From positions 3,073,342-3,137,341 of the forward strand of contig CM035354.1 in the NCBI GenBank assembly GCA_020137815.1: a stretch of 64,000 nt of DNA. The letters are read 5' to 3'. Origin of the DNA: Hormiphora californensis. Taxonomy: Eukaryota; Ctenophora; Tentaculata; Cydippida; Pleurobrachiidae. Below the pieces are notes generated by a model, which was given only the letters and a program-made list of their open reading frames with translations, had not been told where the DNA came from and did no database searches. A program made the position numbers and the translations under genes. Positions within the stretch are counted from its first letter, which is position 1. The number at the start of each line of letters is the position of its first letter. Of the stretch, positions 34,011-52,871 are shown in pieces.

Positions 34011-35758
34011 ACTATGAGGACAATACAGGAGGACCGCTGCAGATGTGTGCTTTTACACACACTCCGCTTTTCGGCTAGACTTCGACCCCCCTCTTTACTT
34101 GTTCTAACCCTCCTATAATACATGTAGGGAGAAAGCTTTTGAGAGGGTCGAACAAGGCACCCCTGTACACCAAAAGTAGACAATTAACCACCCACCCTCC
34201 GCTGATGCTGCCTACGTGTTTTGCCTCATTTCTTTCCCAAGTGTGCCTCTTTAAGCCTCAATATCCCACATTGCATGTGTAACTCAGTATCTGTGTTTGT
34301 GTACTTGTGCGTGCATCTATTTAGACTCTGGTGATATATTGAGAGGTATTAAGATCATGTGATAATGATATGTACCCACTTTTTAGGATATTTTGTGGGA
34401 TATGATGAGGGTCGTGTGGGTTACATCTTATTGCATATTATACCTACATGTGTGTGTGATTTGAATGTGATGACACGTGTAAAATACTAGTCGCTCAAGC
34501 GATCTGACTAGAATATAGATAACCTCACTTTCCCCTACGCTCTATCGCTGCCCCTCTTGATAGACAAGAGCATCGTACAGTCCGTAATGCGAATTTCAGA
34601 TCTCCTATCTATCTAACACCTCCAGTATCTCAAGTCTCAGTTCCTCTTACGGGCAATTGTCAGCGAGTCTTTCTAGCTCAGGGCTCTGTAAGCCACGCGC
34701 CCATAATATGCATGATAATATTATGTGGACTTGTACTACTACATGCAATGCGGTACCTTCTTGAAACGCGGTCCTTATTATTCTCTCTGAGAGGGGAGGA
34801 GTGCGGGAAGAGGGGAGAGAGCTAGGGAAGCAGGAGAGAGAGGGAGAGCGAGAGAGAGAGAGAAGCAGCAGAGGAAAGCCGGAGATAGACTAAGAGGAGA
34901 GTAGAGATTGAGAAAGGGAGAGAAGGAGAAAAGAAGAGAGAAGGAGAAGAAGAGCAGATGAGAGGAGCGAAGAACGAAGGAGAGAGAGGGGCGAGGAGAG
35001 CAGAGGAGAGAGAGAGTAGAGAGAGAAGAGAGACGAGAGAGAGAGAGAGAGAGATAGGAGATGATGAGAGAGAGAGTGACTGAGATATCCGCATCTAGAC
35101 TCTCTCATCGACAGATGACTCTCGATAAGCCTCTATCTCCGCATATGCCTACTCTGCATCCTCTGCTTATTCTCCTCTCTTATCTCTTCTAAATTTTTTC
35201 CCAATCATAGCAGTATCAATGCAGAGTCAGTCTGTTGTACACTGCACCTCTCAATTAAACTCTCGGGGCACGATCTACTAGCATAGTTATCAGTATGTCA
35301 ACACTGTTGGGAAGCATAATTATCCATCCCTGTATTATATGTTTTTATATTAAATATATCCCTCTTCCCTTGCTTTCAGCCCTCCCTCTCCCCTTGTAGC
35401 CCGCAACTTTATGTCTCTCCGTTTGGTCCCCATTTTGTAGACGATGATTGCTGATGTTTCTTAGGATCGAGTTAGGACTGTTCCTGGAAGCACTGATGAT
35501 TGTTAAATTAGGGAGTTAATTGGGAGAATGATTTCTCATGATTTGCCTCTATTTATTTCTTGATGGTTATCTCTCCATCTATCTCACTCTCTCACCCTGG
35601 CGAATCAGCTGTGTCTCTCGTCAAGCGCGTATTGGATCGTCGTCGCATATCCGCCTACACGCATGACCAATGTAGGCGAGAAGATGGAAGAGAGAGAGAG
35701 AGATGAGAGAGGGGAGAGAGTCGAGAGAGAGAGTGGATGAGAGATGAAGAGAGAGGAG

Positions 35759-35793
<35 letters not shown>

Positions 35794-36480
35794 GACGGTG
35801 AGAGGAGTACAGCGAGAGAGATCATTGGGGGTAGATGTAGTCGAGTGAGGGAAGGAGAGTGTAAGAGAGATGTGAGAGTGAGAGTGATGTGAGATGAAGG
35901 GCGTCTTCTCTCTGCTACTCAACACCCAGCACACATATCGAGTATGCTATAAAATGTATGTGTTTGCCATCTCGCTATTACTTTTTTACATAAAATGTGA
36001 GGGTTGAATATTTGAACATTATCAATCTATAGAATCGGGAAGTACCTATATTGTGCCGTGCTTGTAAGAACCTAACTTACAAACACGGCACGACTTACAG
36101 TAAATTCTTACCGATCTTTTATCTCTTATGTTTTGAGGATGAGATTTGATGCTTGGATCCCCCTGGCCTTGTTAAGTAACCCTTTTTTAGTGCCCCTTTT
36201 TTTAGTGCCACACACACCTCCCAACTACCTAGCTGCCTTCACTTTCGACGTGATGACGTCACAAGCACCACACCTCTCTCTGACTAGATTTCAGATTTGT
36301 AGACAAGGTGCAGGTGTCTCACTCTCTCAGTCTACTGAGAATCTCAGCAGTAATGTACACCACCACCAAGTAGCTGCCGGGGCGGTGCTGCTTTGTTAAT
36401 TTTAATGGTAGCTCGTTATGTGTCCTGTGTCCTGTTTGTTAGCTATGGCAGGAGTCATGACGAGTACATCACTCCCTACC
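34011..36480. other. Noncoding, purine-rich simple-sequence region
   Basis: No supported gene. Holds GA-rich low-complexity tracts at about 34790-35090 and 35690-35890, with ordinary AT-rich sequence between. All longer frames are Ser/Leu or Arg/Glu products of the repeats. Confidence 0.6.
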
Positions 36481-36509
36481 GCGTGTGTGTATCACATTAC
36501 GGCGGCTGA

Positions 36510-38132
<1,623 letters not shown>

Positions 38133-38140
38133 CCAGCTCT

Positions 38141-38714
38141 GGGGGGGGGGGGGGGGGGGGGGTCCAGCCCTAAAAAAAGCTAAAGGTACCCTGATTTTGG
38201 TCGATGGCTTTTTTTATGTTAGCTTTTTTTAGCTTTTTTAGCTTTTTTTAGCCCTACTTTTTATGTTTTTTCAGCATTCATCTTGACACTTTTCCATTAA
38301 ATTTTCATCCTTCCGGACGTCTATTGACTGCATTTGTTCATTTCCTGCACATTTTTTACCATAATCTACCGTTTATGTCCATACATAGCAATTTCTGTAT
38401 CCACCCCTACTGCCATTTTCTGGAGACATTTTTTCGATAAAAATATTATTCAAATTTGATAAAAATAGTTTTAAAAAAGTTCAAAAAACGTTATAAAACG
38501 TTATAATAAAAGTTTAAAAAATTTGGCGTCAGCGGGATTCGAACCTATATGAATCCACTAAAAACTCAATTTTAGCTTTTTTTAGCTTTTTTTAGCCTAT
38601 AAAAAGCTAAAAAAAGCTAAAAAAGGCTAAAAAAAAGCTAAAAAAAGCTAAAAAAAGCTAAAGGTACCCTGATTTTGGCCGATAGCTTAGCTTTTTTTAG
38701 GGCTGGACCCCCCC
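38141..38714. mobile_element. Foldback element with G-run termini (copy 1)
   Basis: Starts with G22 then TCCAGCCCTAAAAAAAGCTA and ends with the inverse followed by C7. It is flanked by AGCTCT at 38135-38140 and 38715-38720, a 6-bp target duplication. The interior is made of AGCTTTTTT units in both orientations, with no coding frame. It shares end structure with the element at 45296-46358. Superfamily unknown. Confidence 0.75.
38522..38545 (-). other. tRNA B-box-like sequence inside the foldback element
   Basis: On the minus strand it reads GGTTCGAATCCCGCTGACGC and is followed by a T run resembling a pol III terminator. A matching A-box and acceptor stem are not visible. Confidence 0.35.
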
Positions 38715-39250
38715 AGCTCTAGAGACAAATATTTGTTGTTCAAAACACGATCAATTTGAAACTCCCTTCTCCGCGTCGCCTTGACTCCCTCCCACCTTTA
38801 TATATGCAATGTGTAATGGCATAAAATGTTCCGTGTGTTTTTACTGCATGAGGCACAATATCCATTTACCAAAGCAATATTAGAGTAAACTGTGAGGGAG
38901 GGAGAAACTGTGAGGGAGGGAGAGAAAAAGTAGGGAATCAAGGAGAGAAAGGGCGAGTTTTAAATCCTCCTTTTTTGGTATTTAAGGGCTCCTTTGCTAC
39001 TCCATTTTCAGTTCTTACTTCTGTTTTTAATATGGCTCAAAGCTAATAACAGTGGTTCTCTACTTCTTATTTTATCCGTTTAAATCCTACATGCTTGCCA
39101 GGTGGAGAAGTTAAGTCACGCACTAGCTGCTGTACATTTACTTCCAATGATAAATGATAATGTAACTTGACTCATGATCCCTGCAGTTTAATGACACCAT
39201 GACCTGAAAGGACTAGACAGCTACCAGTAGCCGGGAGACTATAAAACGCC
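38715..39250. other. Noncoding upstream region of the CH-domain gene
   Basis: The 5' flank of the gene at 39251. It contains a short GTGAGGGAGGGAGA duplication near 38890-38925 and no exon-like frame. Confidence 0.5.
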
Positions 39251-42200
39251 ATGATGGATAGTAAGACGATGGATCAGCTGGATGCCTGGAGGAGAAAGAG
39301 GACTCTGTCCAGTGCCCGGGGTATTAGTACCATTAGGAGAAATGAGACAAAGTGGGTTCAGATCCAACATAGGACATTCGCCAAGTGGGTCTCACAGCAC
39401 ACAGGTGGGTGGAGTGTTTATGGTACGGTACTACATGTGTTATTAGAGCCTAGCTATATTATGTACAAGCTAGCTATAGCTGGCAAAAAACCATATATTA
39501 GATTTCGATAGGATTTCCTCGTACACGCAATGCGGGTATGAGGGAATCCACATACGTCATACGGGTCCTCAGTCCCGTATGTTCAACTTCCAACCCGCCA
39601 CCCTGCAGGAGAGAACGTAGAAAACCTGACGATAGATTTCACGAGTGGGGTGTTATTTCTCAAGCTGATGGAGGCCCTGTCTGGACAGAAAGTCCGGAGG
39701 TACAACTGTTATCCCCAGTCCATTACCCAGAAATGTGACAATGTACAGTTGGCCCTTCAGATCTGTGCCACTGAGGAAGTGAGGTGAGATATAATGAGTG
39801 AATAAGGGTGTAAGGATGAAAATTTGGTGTGTGAATGTGATAGCACCCTGGTGTATTTCCAAGGCCTTGGATGTAGTTTTACTAACTAACCACAGGAATG
39901 TATTCAAAATGTAGTTAATTTCAGATTGATCAACATCGGCGCCTCGGATATTGCCAATGGAAACTTGAAACTCATCCTGGGTCTGGTGTGGTCTCTCATT
40001 CAACGGTATCACCTCATATCGGTAGGCATGTGGTTTGAGAAGAGTTTTTTTATGAAACTCCAATTAATTTTAAACTTGAGCTCAAGTTTGAGAATCAAAA
40101 CGGGTTCTTGATCTCAACTGAGATCAAGACGAAGTAGAATTAACGGGCCCGGGGCCATTATGTTAGAACAAGATGAATTAACCCCATTATGTTTCAGTTA
40201 TACGAGAGTAGTAAAAGATCCAGTAGCATTGGATCTAAGGATGAAAACTTCCGAGCCCAGTTAATTAAAGGCCTTAATAGGATCTTGGGTAAGGCCACAG
40301 GTGTGTTCGTGTGCAACCTGTTCGATTTCTAAATATGGTGTTGTTGGATGACCAAATATGGTCATTGTGTGTGAATGTGTGGTCTCAGTTGATTTCTATT
40401 GGTTGTCAAGTTCATGGATGAAGTTCTCAGAAATATATATTGATTGTCTTCTTATGAATTATAATGAGACAGTTCTCAGAGCTGCACTAATTCCAAAAAG
40501 TTCGCAGAGGCATGTTATATTTATAGCCACCCAAAAAGACAAGTTAAATATTAATTGCACCCTTCATTTATTGACTTCTCGGAAAGACTAACCCCCCCAC
40601 ATTTCAGATAATGTGAAGTTTAAAGGTTAGTAACCTGAAGAACGATTGGAAAGATGGGATGGCTCTAACTGCCTCTTGTAACCTACCTAGCACCTGTCTT
40701 TAACGTTGATTTCATGAGTATTGGTGAGTAATGGGGTGATCTTCTTCTTCCTCTTTTCAAACAATTTCCTATTCTACAGCTACTGTTTTATGAGTTCCCA
40801 CATTCCCTCTCGTTACTTGTCCATTGTCCAACTCCCAAAATCCTCCCCTTCCCTTTCTACCCTTCAAACTACTTTACTTACCCCCCCCCCCTCTCTCTCC
40901 AGAGCGTGGCCAGTACAAGGCGGCTACGGGTGCAGCGATGGATGCGGCAGAGGTCCACCTTAGAATACCAAGACTCATGTCTGCTGAGGATTTTACCAGG
41001 TAGGGTATTGGGGATCGCCCGTTCGTAACCCTGCCATTATTAACCACTTAGCAACCCATTAGTAACTCATCCCCTAACTCATCCATCATATTCATAGTAT
41101 AACATGTCATGGGGTAAAGATATTCCTTCTTTTATCAAATCTTGGTATATTTAGATCTGTTGAGATCATATTCAGTGATGTTGCATAATCTGACACTGAG
41201 TAGAAACATTGGAATGGAATGTGGTATCAGATTTTACATTCCCCACCACCACTGATCCAGTTATCATTCATCAAATCAACGGACAACCGTTCTCAATCTC
41301 ATATTTCTGATTTCACCATCTCATCTTCAATTCTTCCATCTTCAATTCTTCCAACCCGGATACAATTTAGATATGCCCATCTGACTCTTATAATCAGATG
41401 ATTGACTTCCACCCCCTCCCTCTTTCAGTGACGACATTGACGAATTGAGCATGATAACCTATCTGTCCTATTTCCTGAATCCCGAGTTGAAGGGAGTCAG
41501 GGACCGGTACCTCCGTGATAATCCCCATTATGTTCCCCTTTACCGACCCTACATTGAAACCGGGGGATCGGGGGACAACGGGAAGAAGAGCCCAATTAAA
41601 AAACTATTTTCATCGTACAAAGAAAAGCTGAAGAAACCATCAAAAGATCAAATTCAGCAGCAACAGAACCAACAACAATCGAGTACGGTGCCTTTTGGAT
41701 ACAAGGAGCCCTACAGGTTACCCACCCAGATGGAGGAGGAAGAGGAAGCTGTGACGTCACAACCCACGGTGACGTCACCATCACAACATGACGTCATTAC
41801 ACGGCAATCCAGTGGTGACGTCAGTATCAAACATCATAAACCGGTGAAAAGGAGATCAAAAACACCCGAGAAACAGCACCGGAGTAGCTCTCTGACCACA
41901 TCAATTGGGGAGGTGCCTCCTTTCTCCCCGCCTACCACGCACGGTGGTGAAGACCCCCTTATGTCACGTGACCACCAGATGACGTCACAGAATGTCTCCA
42001 TGGAGACGAATCCCAGGACACCTCAGAACGTTTCCTTGGAGACAAATCCCGAGAACCTCTCAGAGCGATCAGGAGGATGTAGAAGAGGATGTCAGTGAAA
42101 TGGAGCGGGATTTGATCCTTGAACAAATTCTCAACGCTGCTAGTAGTGATGATGAGGGAGAACAGCAACAGAGACGACCACACAGATCACGTGCTAGCAC

Positions 42201-42282
42201 CACTGTGATGAGGAGACCCAGTGGGACCACCGCCACTGGGGTTAAACCTCAGATATCAGATAGTGTTCCAGACAGGAGTTGA
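39251..42282 (+). CDS. Tandem calponin-homology (actin-binding) protein
   Basis: Exons 39251-39404, 39609-39783, 39927-40021, 40198-40300, 40608-40723, 40903-40999 and 41429-42282. CH1 is filamin/alpha-actinin type: WVQIQHRTFAKWVSQHTG, LFLKLMEALSGQKV, NGNLKLILGLVWSLIQRYH. CH2 spans exons 4-7: LKNDWKDGMALTA, then AAMDAAEVHLRIPRLMSAED and DDIDELSMITYLSYF. Tandem CH domains bind F-actin. Where filamins have Ig repeats, this protein has a basic, Gln-rich, then acidic low-complexity linker of about 200 residues. Single-base frame changes are needed near 40625, 40662 and 42075, so the sequence or the gene is damaged. The last frame ends at 42282, overlapping by one base the ATG of the UEV frame, with no room for a terminator or promoter. 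Confidence 0.7.
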
Positions 42283-43622
42283 TGCCATTTTTCCGGGATC
42301 ATGAGATTATGGCAGAGTACAAGTTGTTGTGTAACAATGTTAGCTCGGGGGTTTATGTGGCGCCATCACCACGGACATTACAGGTACTACAATCAATCTT
42401 TAGTGGAGCGAATGTCTTTATGTTTGATTACTTAATACTTTAGGACCTAAGTTTAGATGAACCTACATGCTTATTGCTTTTTTATTGTTTCAACCCTAAT
42501 ATCCAATACTCCTGTGCAGGTATGGAATGGAGTTATATTTATCAAGATCGGCCTCTTTGCAGACGGATGCTTCAAGTTCAACCTCCTTATACCAGATGAT
42601 TTCCCGTACAGTAGACCCGCTATCAAGTTCCTTACCCCCGTCTTTCATCCGCAAGTAAAGGAGCAATGGAGAACTAAACCTGGTCAAGGCATTCCCAACT
42701 TGGACCCCACGGAAAGACAGGATCTGGTGAGTAGATCATTAATTTCTGGGGGAAATGTTCAAATGGTAGACTTGTGATGTGGAGTTGTTGTCGTTTTGGT
42801 TTTAAAACTCTTATTTGAATCCGATAACGTGCAGTCTCGTGGCTGCTCCCTCTTCCCCAGTTTTAACATTACACGCTACTGCAGTTGAAAGCAGGTGACT
42901 GTTTCTAGGCTCTTGAAAATACAATTTCCGTCTTTCTAGCATGTCTCCCATTCCGACTTCCCTCTCCGATTCCTCCCCAGTCCTTATCTAACACCCGATC
43001 CCTTCTCTCTAACACCATTTCCCTCCATTCGAACACCCTCTAACACCCTCCCACTCCCTCTCTATTCCATAAACCCCTCTCGAACACCCTCTCTATTCTC
43101 TAATACCCTCTCCAGTCTCCATACCAACTTACAGTTACAAAAAAAGAACCCGGGTATAACACTCCCCCCACTCCCAGGCACGTATTACGATACACTAAGA
43201 GGTGCTTCTTCTCCGTTAATACTTTGGATTCTGTGAACTGTGTCGCAGCTGCTGCTATTCAGGATTCAATTGACACATTCAAAACACACGCCAGACAATG
43301 CGTTCACGAGTCTATAAGGTAAGGGGAAGCTCTAGACAGAGAGAGGAGAGAGTTCGAATCAGTCGATGTTACAAGGTTTTTATGTGTACTTGTAGTAGAA
43401 GTTCTTTACTTTTTAGTATCCGACTTCTTGATAAACCCATTTTAGCTCCAACATCCCTCTCTCTCTCCTGACAGGTTAAACTTCGAGGAGCCTCCTGAAG
43501 ACGGGGGAGGGAACTTGTTTGGATGTAAACTTCTTAACGATACTGAAGTGTCGATATTAAAGGACAAATTAGTCACGGGGGCCATGGAAAACAGACACGA
43601 CTACGAATCATTATTCCAGTGA
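42282..43622 (+). CDS. AKTIP: AKTIP/FTS-like UEV (ubiquitin-conjugating-enzyme-like)
   Basis: Exons 42282-42383, 42520-42726, 43178-43318 and 43475-43622, about 200 residues. The UBC-like fold is clear: SSGVYVAPSPRTLQ, then VWNGVIFIKIGLFADGCFKF, NLLIPDDFPYSRP and FLTPVFHPQV, followed by VLRYTKRCFFSVNT. These correspond in order to AKTIP (PGVYVQPSYR, WFGVIFIRHGLYQDGVFKF, IPDNYP, PVFHP, VLMYARRVFY). The E2 catalytic Cys region is absent, as in AKTIP, which bridges Hook proteins and FHIP in dynein cargo transport. The exon 2-3 junction is off by one phase, suggesting an indel or unrecognised splice. Human AKTIP has a longer N-terminus and C-terminus. It may be the 3' half of one gene with the CH protein. 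Confidence 0.75.
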
Positions 43623-44476
43623 ATAGATCTTTTTACTTCTTGCTTTTTGTTCATTTTATAGGGTCTAAAAAATGTTTCAAGCCGTTTACCAATCAAATAA
43701 TGATCTCTCGGCATGGGACGTGACACATCTAAACCATTGTCGGCCCTTCTCTAATTTTCTACTCTTCTGGAATCCCAGGCCCAATTCGGCACAGTGCAGA
43801 GATTTGTCTCCTGAAAGCAGAAAGTTGAAACAGGAAAGTTTTCTACCGACTTGAGTTATAGCTTCAGACTGATTTTTGTGTGTATTTGAATTGTATGTAG
43901 AGAGAGGCTGTCTAGTTTCTAGGCAGGGTGTGTGTGTGTATGTGTAAAATTTAGTGCGCTTTTTGTACAGTTTGTAGTGAGGTATATTCTGTTACTTTTT
44001 TTTCTCATGTTGATTTTCAGTTATAATTTACTGACCCCCTTTTCGAAATATCCGTGTATTTTCTCTGCTGGCAACGGGCCAGGTGTGTCTCGTGACGTGT
44101 GGAGCGCTTTTCAGCGCAGAATCACTGCACTACAGTCGGTGCGCGCGGTTACTGATTTTACAGGTTATCGCGTGCTGCCAAAATGAATCTTTGCGCTACT
44201 TTTCACGTCAAGATTGTGTTTGGCGGCCGCGCCTGCTCACATTTCTAGAACTGGCACTACCGGCCTTGGAATGAACAACTTTCACACACCGGACCCCTGA
44301 AGCATTTGGTCCCCTGTGTTTTAACTTCCCTTTTCCACAGCAGGGAGGAAAGAAATAACACGCAGCATGTAACAAGGTGGATCAAAAGCGAGAACTCATC
44401 AACAATTTGAGTATGAATAACTTAGAAACCATGATAACATCACTACACACAAAACATCTAATATTACTCTCAGGGT
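43623..44476. other. Convergent intergenic region
   Basis: Lies between the UEV gene (plus) and ACO2 (minus), holding both 3' flanks. No additional gene is supported. Confidence 0.55.
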
Positions 44477-44482
44477 TTTATT
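44477..44482 (-). promoter_or_regulatory. Poly(A) signal of ACO2
   Basis: AATAAA on the minus strand, about 15 nt after the ACO2 stop at 44498, so the 3' UTR would be very short. Confidence 0.55.
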
Positions 44483-44497
44483 GTGTGTGTGCTTTGT

Positions 44498-50664
<6,167 letters not shown>

Positions 50665-50865
50665 GTTGTTACGGTAACACACTGGTACCAGTAACCCTAA
50701 ATTATAGAGTGTTTAGGTGGTGGATAGGTGGTTAGGTGGTCAGGGAGTAATTTGGAGTACACAAAACGAAAACCAAGGACTGTTATGTACTACCAAAATA
50801 AAGGAATTAAAACATGTAAAATATATATTTTTAAAAAAGAAATTAAAATTATCCTCTCTGATCGT

Positions 50866-51732
50866 TCAGTCCTTTTGTGCGGACAGCCTCTGATAGACAT
50901 GGTTTGCCAGTTCCAAGCACTGTTCATCTGGACACCGAGTCAGGACCACACCAACTCCTTTCACAATTTCCTCCTCAAACACACCCTCCCACAATCCCTC
51001 ACAATCCATGGTGTTTCTTAGCAGGGTTAGAACCCGCAACAGAATGGCCGGACTCTCACAGCTGTGTAGGAGGTGGATAGATGACATGAATACCAAGGAT
51101 GTATCAAATAGGATCTCTGCTACGGTCATGTTGATGAGTATTTTCAGTGTAGACAACACAACGTCCGATCGTTCGGTTGCTTCATGAGTAAACCGAGAAA
51201 GAATCTGGGGGATGGTGCGGAAGTGGTAGGAGAACGCCTTGGCGTCTTCCATAGAGGAGAGGTTGATATAAAGTGAGAGGATAAGAGGTAAATAGTCAGA
51301 TTCCCTGTTACACAAATCACTGTCAACTTCGGAGAGAATGGGTTCCAAATACCGGTACACAAGTGCTGGATTGGTCGAGATGGATATGAATATTTTGTAG
51401 CACATTACCCGTATTACCGTATTCGAGGACTCTGAAAACACTGCACAAATGTTAGTGAAACAACCAGACCTATCCATCAACCGCTGCTTCTCCAGGAAAG
51501 CAGACTGCTCCAATAGATAACGGAGAACGGTCGTTATTTGAGGATTTGAAAAGCGGACAGCCGACGCCAGTACAGTAAAATCTACAGCACTTTTAGTGGG
51601 TTCCTTTTTTTCAGGTGGCTGTTTTTCGAGAGGTCCCTCCTCTTCCTTCCGTTGGAGATAGCGCCATCCAAAGTAGATAGAGGCAGTTGCGGCGAGGCCA
51701 ACTGCTGCGAACGATAGCTTTTTATCAATCAT
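50866..51732 (-). CDS. ARMC10/ARMCX-like mitochondrial armadillo protein, intronless
   Basis: A 288-residue protein. An N-terminal hydrophobic segment (FAAVGLAATASIYFGWRYL, residues about 8-26) preceded by Lys and followed by a charged stretch fits a signal anchor in the mitochondrial outer membrane. Residues about 50-285 are helical and armadillo-like (TVLRYLLEQSAFLEKQRLM; LLRVLTLLRNTMDCEG; CLELANHVYQRLS), resembling the ARMC10/ARMCX family, which affects mitochondrial dynamics and transport. The ATG at 51732 is the only good start. ACO2 begins 201 bp downstream on the same strand, a close tandem arrangement of two nuclear-encoded mitochondrial proteins. Assignment to ARMC10 over other Arm-anchor proteins is by pattern only. 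Confidence 0.75.
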   Translation of the reverse strand: MIDKKLSFAAVGLAATASIYFGWRYLQRKEEEGPLEKQPPEKKEPTKSAVDFTVLASAVRFSNPQITTVLRYLLEQSAFLEKQRLMDRSGCFTNICAVFSESSNTVIRVMCYKIFISISTNPALVYRYLEPILSEVDSDLCNRESDYLPLILSLYINLSSMEDAKAFSYHFRTIPQILSRFTHEATERSDVVLSTLKILINMTVAEILFDTSLVFMSSIHLLHSCESPAILLRVLTLLRNTMDCEGLWEGVFEEEIVKGVGVVLTRCPDEQCLELANHVYQRLSAQKD

Positions 51733-52163
51733 GTGCTTACATTCTATTCACTTGTCCTGATATGAGGTCATTGCTAAACGAAATCGTTATGTTAGCATAA
51801 ATAATCCCGGAAGAAACACTAAAACAGCTCATTTTTATGGAAATTCGATGTTGGTAAAAAATCAGGGACGGAGCTGGCTGTTGGGCCGGAAAGCCCAGTA
51901 TGTCCCTGTGCGTCCACAGGTCATTTTCTCATTTTTTGCCAGTTTTTCTATTTTCTTCTTTTCTGTCTCCCAAAAAGTGGGTCCTGGACCCAGGTTTTCT
52001 TCGTGCCTTACGCTCAGGAGGTTGGCAAACGCTGCAGCGCGGGATAATTCTACTCAGGAGGTGAACCGTGAAAGCACATCCGACGTCGGTTTTTTGAAAA
52101 ACGCTCAGTGCAGCGTAAAAAACGTGGGTCGATTTTTAAACCTTGTTTGAAAACAATAAATGA
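51733..52163. other. Noncoding 5' flank of the armadillo gene
   Basis: Probable promoter region of the minus-strand armadillo gene. No exon-like signal is seen. Confidence 0.5.
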
Positions 52164-52355
52164 GGTATAAACTCTGGCCACTGGCGCGTTATTTCAGATA
52201 ACTTTCTCCCAGCGCGCCGCTGGGAGAAGTTAGCTGAAGTTTATCCGCCGCTGGCGGATAAACTGGTTTAAATCACGACGACGATCCCGAGGCGGAGCCG
52301 AGGGAGAGGCGGAGGGGTTTAAACCTATAACGTGCCAGTGGTCAGAGTTTATAGG
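52164..52355. mobile_element. Small foldback element
   Basis: Inverted arms GTATAAACTCTGGCCACTGG (from 52164) and CCAGTGGTCAGAGTTTATAG (to 52355) flank an interior with its own inverted repeats (CTCCCAGCG/CGCTGGGAG; TTTATCCGCC/GGCGGATAAA). No coding frame. Confidence 0.6.
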
Positions 52356-52808
52356 TTATATACCCTGCTTTAGTTGTTTATTTCAAGTATTACACACCAA
52401 CAAGAGAGAGAACACTAATCAAAACACTCAAAGAGGACTGAGAAATAGTTAAAACACCTCACAATTGAGTGTACACTGTTTGGTAACAGTTACTAAGCAG
52501 TTGCTAAGGAAAGAGAGTGAAAGAAATAGCCTGATAAGGGGCATGTCACACATAACACAGAGGAAGAGATAGTGAGACAAAAGGGGAGATAAAGAGAGAG
52601 TAATTGACGGAATGTGTCCTTTCTTTCTCTCCAATGTAGTGTGTAAGTGTTGCACATAGTGTTCCCTCTGTATTTTAGTAAGAACTGATCATTTACACAC
52701 ACTTTGAATGTTCAAAATAAATAACCTGCCAGTGGGAAATAATCTGCCGCTGGACTGGCTGTTTATTGAGAGCACGCTAGTGGGACTGGCGGGTTATTTA
52801 AGTTAGCA
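52356..52808. mobile_element. Candidate foldback element with TATACCCTGC ends
   Basis: TATACCCTGCTTTAG at about 52355 and its near inverse TTAGCAGGGTATA at about 52793 bracket 450 bp. The right part repeats motifs of the neighbouring element (CCGCTGG, GGTTATTT), so the two may form one composite. Confidence 0.45.
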
Positions 52809-52871
52809 GGGTATATAATATTATAATAAATTACCCACACACCGTCATACTCTCATACTCCCTCTCTCTGC

